7,670 bases of DNA. Source: an uncultured Bacteroidales bacterium. Lineage in GTDB: Bacteria; Bacteroidota; Bacteroidia; Bacteroidales; FEN-979. Numbering within the stretch: position 1 is the stretch's first letter; each line of letters begins with the position of its first letter. Position numbers and translations under genes: made by a program. Location of the stretch: contig CAIYQH010000285.1 of assembly GCA_903928285.1 (NCBI GenBank), positions 1 to 7,670 on the forward strand, read 5' to 3'. Under the pieces are notes generated by a model. It did not search any database. It was not told the origin of the DNA and saw only the letters and a list, made by a program, of their open reading frames with translations. Shown in pieces: positions 5,526-7,670 of the stretch.

Positions 5526-6020
5526 ATGGAGAATGCAATGGTTATAGATAAGTTGTACAAGGCATTCGGGCAGGATATCCTGAAGATGGATACCGGTTCG
5601 GATATCCTTTCTGTTACGGTTGCCCAGCCGGTGATCCATGAGGTGATCCGTTTCCTGAAAGAGGATCCGCAGCTGGGGTTTCAGATGCTGACCGATCTTT
5701 GCGGCATTCATTATCCCGATCGCGGGTTGCCCCTTGGGGTCATCTATCACCTGCATAATCTTACCGAAAATTTCCGCATCCGGATCAAGACCTTTGTCAC
5801 CACGGCCGACCCGGCAGTGCCAACGGTATCCGGCCTTTTCTCATCGGCCAACTGGATGGAGCGTGAAACCTTCGATTTTTACGGGATCCTGTTCACAGGC
5901 CACCCGAACCTGAAACGTATTTTAAATGTGGAATACATGGATTTCTTTCCCCTGCGGAAAGAATATCCTCTTGAAGATCCGACCCGGGAGGATAAGGATG
6001 ACCGGTATTTCGGAAGATAA
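5526..6020 (+). CDS. nuoC: NADH-quinone oxidoreductase subunit C (NuoC)
   Basis: A 164-residue peripheral-arm subunit of complex I (30 kDa-subunit family), with no cofactor of its own; it braces NuoD and NuoB near the N2 cluster. The C-terminal signature is complete: ANWMERETFDFYGILFTGHP (108-127), then NLKRIL, and PLRKEYPLEDP (141-151). FQMLTDLCGIHYP (52-64) is the usual central block. It is a separate protein rather than fused to NuoD as in E. coli and Bacteroides. The end, with EDKDDRYFGR, is short and normal for a stand-alone NuoC. Two starts are possible: the ATG at 5526 or the one at 5538, which has GGAG six bases upstream and would give 160 residues. I kept the longer reading because no family feature decides it. 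Confidence 0.93.
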   Translation: MENAMVIDKLYKAFGQDILKMDTGSDILSVTVAQPVIHEVIRFLKEDPQLGFQMLTDLCGIHYPDRGLPLGVIYHLHNLTENFRIRIKTFVTTADPAVPTVSGLFSSANWMERETFDFYGILFTGHPNLKRILNVEYMDFFPLRKEYPLEDPTREDKDDRYFGR

Positions 6021-6041
6021 GCGATATTGAAACCGACGACC

Positions 6042-7220
6042 ATGGACGCTGCCGAAAAGCAACATACTACCCTCAATCTTGGCCCTACTCATCCGGCCAC
6101 GCACGGTATTTTCCAGAACGTGCTGACCATGGACGGGGAGCAGATCATCGATGCGGAACAAACCATAGGCTATATCCACCGCGCCTTTGAAAAAATAGCA
6201 GAACACCGGCCCTATTACCAGATTACGCCGCTGACCGACCGGCTGAATTACTGTTCCTCCCCGATCAACAATATCGGCTGGCATATGACCGTTGAGAAGC
6301 TGCTCGGTATTACCACCACCGGCAGGGTCGATTACCTGCGGATCATCCTGATGGAGCTGGCGCGCATCACCGACCACCTTGTATGCAACAGCGTGGTGGG
6401 CGTCGATAGCGGGGCCCTCACAGGATTTATTTATGTATTCCAGGAACGGGAGCGCATCTATGAGATCTATGAAGAGGTCTCCGGCGCCAGGCTTACTACC
6501 AACATGGGCCGTATCGGCGGGTTTGAACGCGACCTCTCGATGACTGCCGTTAAAAAGATCAGGGAATTTCTCGATCATATTCCCAAAGTGCTTCATGAAT
6601 TTGAAAAGCTGCTGATGCGCAACCGGATCTTTATGGACCGCACCATCGGCGTCGGGCCCATCAGCGCCGAACGGGCCCTGAACTATGGATTTACCGGTCC
6701 CAACCTGCGCGCCACGGGAGTCGATTACGATGTTCGTGTCATGACTCCCTACAGCAGCTATGGTGATTTCGAATTTGCCATCCCGGTAGGGACGCAGGGC
6801 GACACCTACGACCGCTTCTGCGTGCGCCAGCAGGAGATCTGGGAAAGTCTGAAACTGGTTCGCAACGCCCTTGAAAACCTTCCGGAAGGAAACTTTCATG
6901 TGGATGTCCCGGGCTACTTCCTGCCACCCAAACAGGAGGTCTATTCCAAAATGGAGGCCCTGATCTGGCATTTCAAGATCGTCATGGGAGAAATCGGTGT
7001 CCCGGTGGGTGAGGTCTATCATTCCGTTGAAGGGGGAAATGGCGAACTGGGATTCTACCTTGTCAGCGATGGCGGGAGAACCCCGTTCCGGCTGCATTTC
7101 CGCAGACCCAGCTTTATTTACTACCAGGCCTATCCCGAGATGATACGGGGCGGCGTCCTTTCGGATGCCATCCTGACGATGAGCAGTATGAATGTAATCG
7201 CAGGGGAACTGGATGCCTGA
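6042..7220 (+). CDS. nuoD: NADH-quinone oxidoreductase subunit D (NuoD)
   Basis: A 392-residue (49 kDa-family) subunit that forms the quinone-binding chamber with NuoB; related to the large subunit of [NiFe] hydrogenases but lacking the metal cysteines. LNLGPTHPATHGIF (11-24) holds the loop whose second histidine, His21, corresponds to the quinone-headgroup histidine. Tyr70 in DRLNYCSS corresponds to the headgroup tyrosine. Other blocks are GYIHRAFEKIAEHR (43-56), NMGRIGGFERDL (154-165), LRATGVDYDVR (222-232), GELGFYLVSDGG (334-345) and RRPSF near 354-358. I start at the ATG at 6042; a TTG at 6027, only six bases after the nuoC stop, would add five residues and is less likely. Ends in tandem stops TGA TAA. 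Part of the same operon as its neighbours. Confidence 0.96.
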   Translation: MDAAEKQHTTLNLGPTHPATHGIFQNVLTMDGEQIIDAEQTIGYIHRAFEKIAEHRPYYQITPLTDRLNYCSSPINNIGWHMTVEKLLGITTTGRVDYLRIILMELARITDHLVCNSVVGVDSGALTGFIYVFQERERIYEIYEEVSGARLTTNMGRIGGFERDLSMTAVKKIREFLDHIPKVLHEFEKLLMRNRIFMDRTIGVGPISAERALNYGFTGPNLRATGVDYDVRVMTPYSSYGDFEFAIPVGTQGDTYDRFCVRQQEIWESLKLVRNALENLPEGNFHVDVPGYFLPPKQEVYSKMEALIWHFKIVMGEIGVPVGEVYHSVEGGNGELGFYLVSDGGRTPFRLHFRRPSFIYYQAYPEMIRGGVLSDAILTMSSMNVIAGELDA

Positions 7221-7237
7221 TAACCGACTAGAACAAT

Positions 7238-7670
7238 ATGGAACAGCATAACAACAAAATAATTCACTCACAGTTCATCAGGGAAGGAAAGCAGGTCGCT
7301 TTCTCTCCGGAGGTTCTTGGCAGGATCAGGCAGCTGATGCAGCGGTATCCTGATGATCACCGGAAATCGGCATTGCTGCCTGTTTTACATATTGCACAGG
7401 AGGAGTTGGGCGGCTATCTTTCAGTCGATGTCATGGATTATGTGGCAACCTTGCTGGGAATACTTCCCATCGAGGTGTATGAAGTGGCTACCTTTTATTC
7501 AATGTTTTATCTCGACAAAATGGGTCATTACGTGATTGAGGTTTGCCGTACAGGTCCCTGCGCTATTTCGGGAGGGGAGAAGATCATGCAGCACCTCCGG
7601 GATGTGCTGCGCATCGAGCCGGGAGGAACCACTCCCGACGGTCTTTTTACACTAAAAGAGGTGGAATGCC
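7238..7670 (+). CDS. nuoE: NADH-quinone oxidoreductase subunit E (NuoE), 3' end beyond the window
   Basis: An ATG 17 bases after the nuoD stop opens a frame that runs uninterrupted off the right edge, 144 complete codons. It is the 24 kDa-family, thioredoxin-like [2Fe-2S] subunit of the NADH-dehydrogenase module, which holds cluster N1a beside NuoF. Residues 22-95 form the helical N-terminal part (SALLPVLHIAQEELGGYLS; VYEVATFYSMFY). Cluster ligands Cys103 and Cys108 lie in VCRTGPC and Cys144 in EVEC, the C-x4-C-x35-C spacing of the family; the fourth cysteine is expected four residues later, outside the window. VCRTGPC differs from the more common VCTNxSC but keeps both ligands. No Shine-Dalgarno sequence; nuoF would be the expected next gene. 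Having nuoE after a separate nuoC and nuoD indicates an NADH-oxidising complex I. Confidence 0.94.
   Translation, partial: MEQHNNKIIHSQFIREGKQVAFSPEVLGRIRQLMQRYPDDHRKSALLPVLHIAQEELGGYLSVDVMDYVATLLGILPIEVYEVATFYSMFYLDKMGHYVIEVCRTGPCAISGGEKIMQHLRDVLRIEPGGTTPDGLFTLKEVEC

Noticed and set aside
5922..7271. Long minus-strand frame of 449 codons antisense to nuoD
   Set aside because: It lies opposite a strongly conserved gene, has no recognisable domain, and its length follows from the codon pattern of nuoD and the tail of nuoC.

Overview
The window looks like chromosomal DNA from a member of the Bacteroidota, probably an environmental Bacteroidales-type organism with a roughly balanced GC content. 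Four things point there. Three upstream regions carry exact copies of the Bacteroidota -7 promoter element TAnnTTTG. Shine-Dalgarno sequences are largely absent. A secreted LruC-domain protein sits behind a small lipoprotein. The NuoA-E subunits have the form seen in Bacteroidota with a complete complex I. The genus cannot be told from this window.

Left part (1-2470): the window opens with an Hpt phosphotransfer module whose reading frame is still open at the left edge, so it may be the tail of a hybrid histidine kinase. After an AT-rich gap comes a two-gene unit: a 133-residue lipoprotein, then 21 bases later a 495-residue secreted LruC-domain protein with a thrombospondin-type-3-like calcium loop. 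The unit ends at a strong intrinsic terminator.

Middle part (2471-4463): a well-formed promoter with an inverted repeat at its -33 element, followed by a structured leader of about 95 bases, leads to a very short lysine-rich gene of 33 codons. It converges on an oppositely oriented gene for a secreted GH29 alpha-L-fucosidase, with only 15 bases between the stops. The fucosidase and the complex I operon are divergently transcribed from a 218-base region that holds a candidate promoter for each.

Right part (4464-7670): nuoA, nuoB, nuoC, nuoD and the first 144 codons of nuoE, all on the plus strand. These encode the start of the proton-pumping NADH:quinone oxidoreductase: membrane anchor A, the N2 cluster subunit B, the quinone-site subunits C and D, and the start of the NADH module with E. 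NuoC and NuoD are separate proteins, and nuoE follows directly. Two small tandem repeats sit in the spacers before nuoB and nuoC.

Most of the window is recognisable and ordinary. The least explained parts are the lysine-rich mini-gene with its promoter and leader, the lipoprotein/LruC pair, and the spacer repeats. I see no RNA gene, insertion sequence, CRISPR array or clear new multi-gene system.
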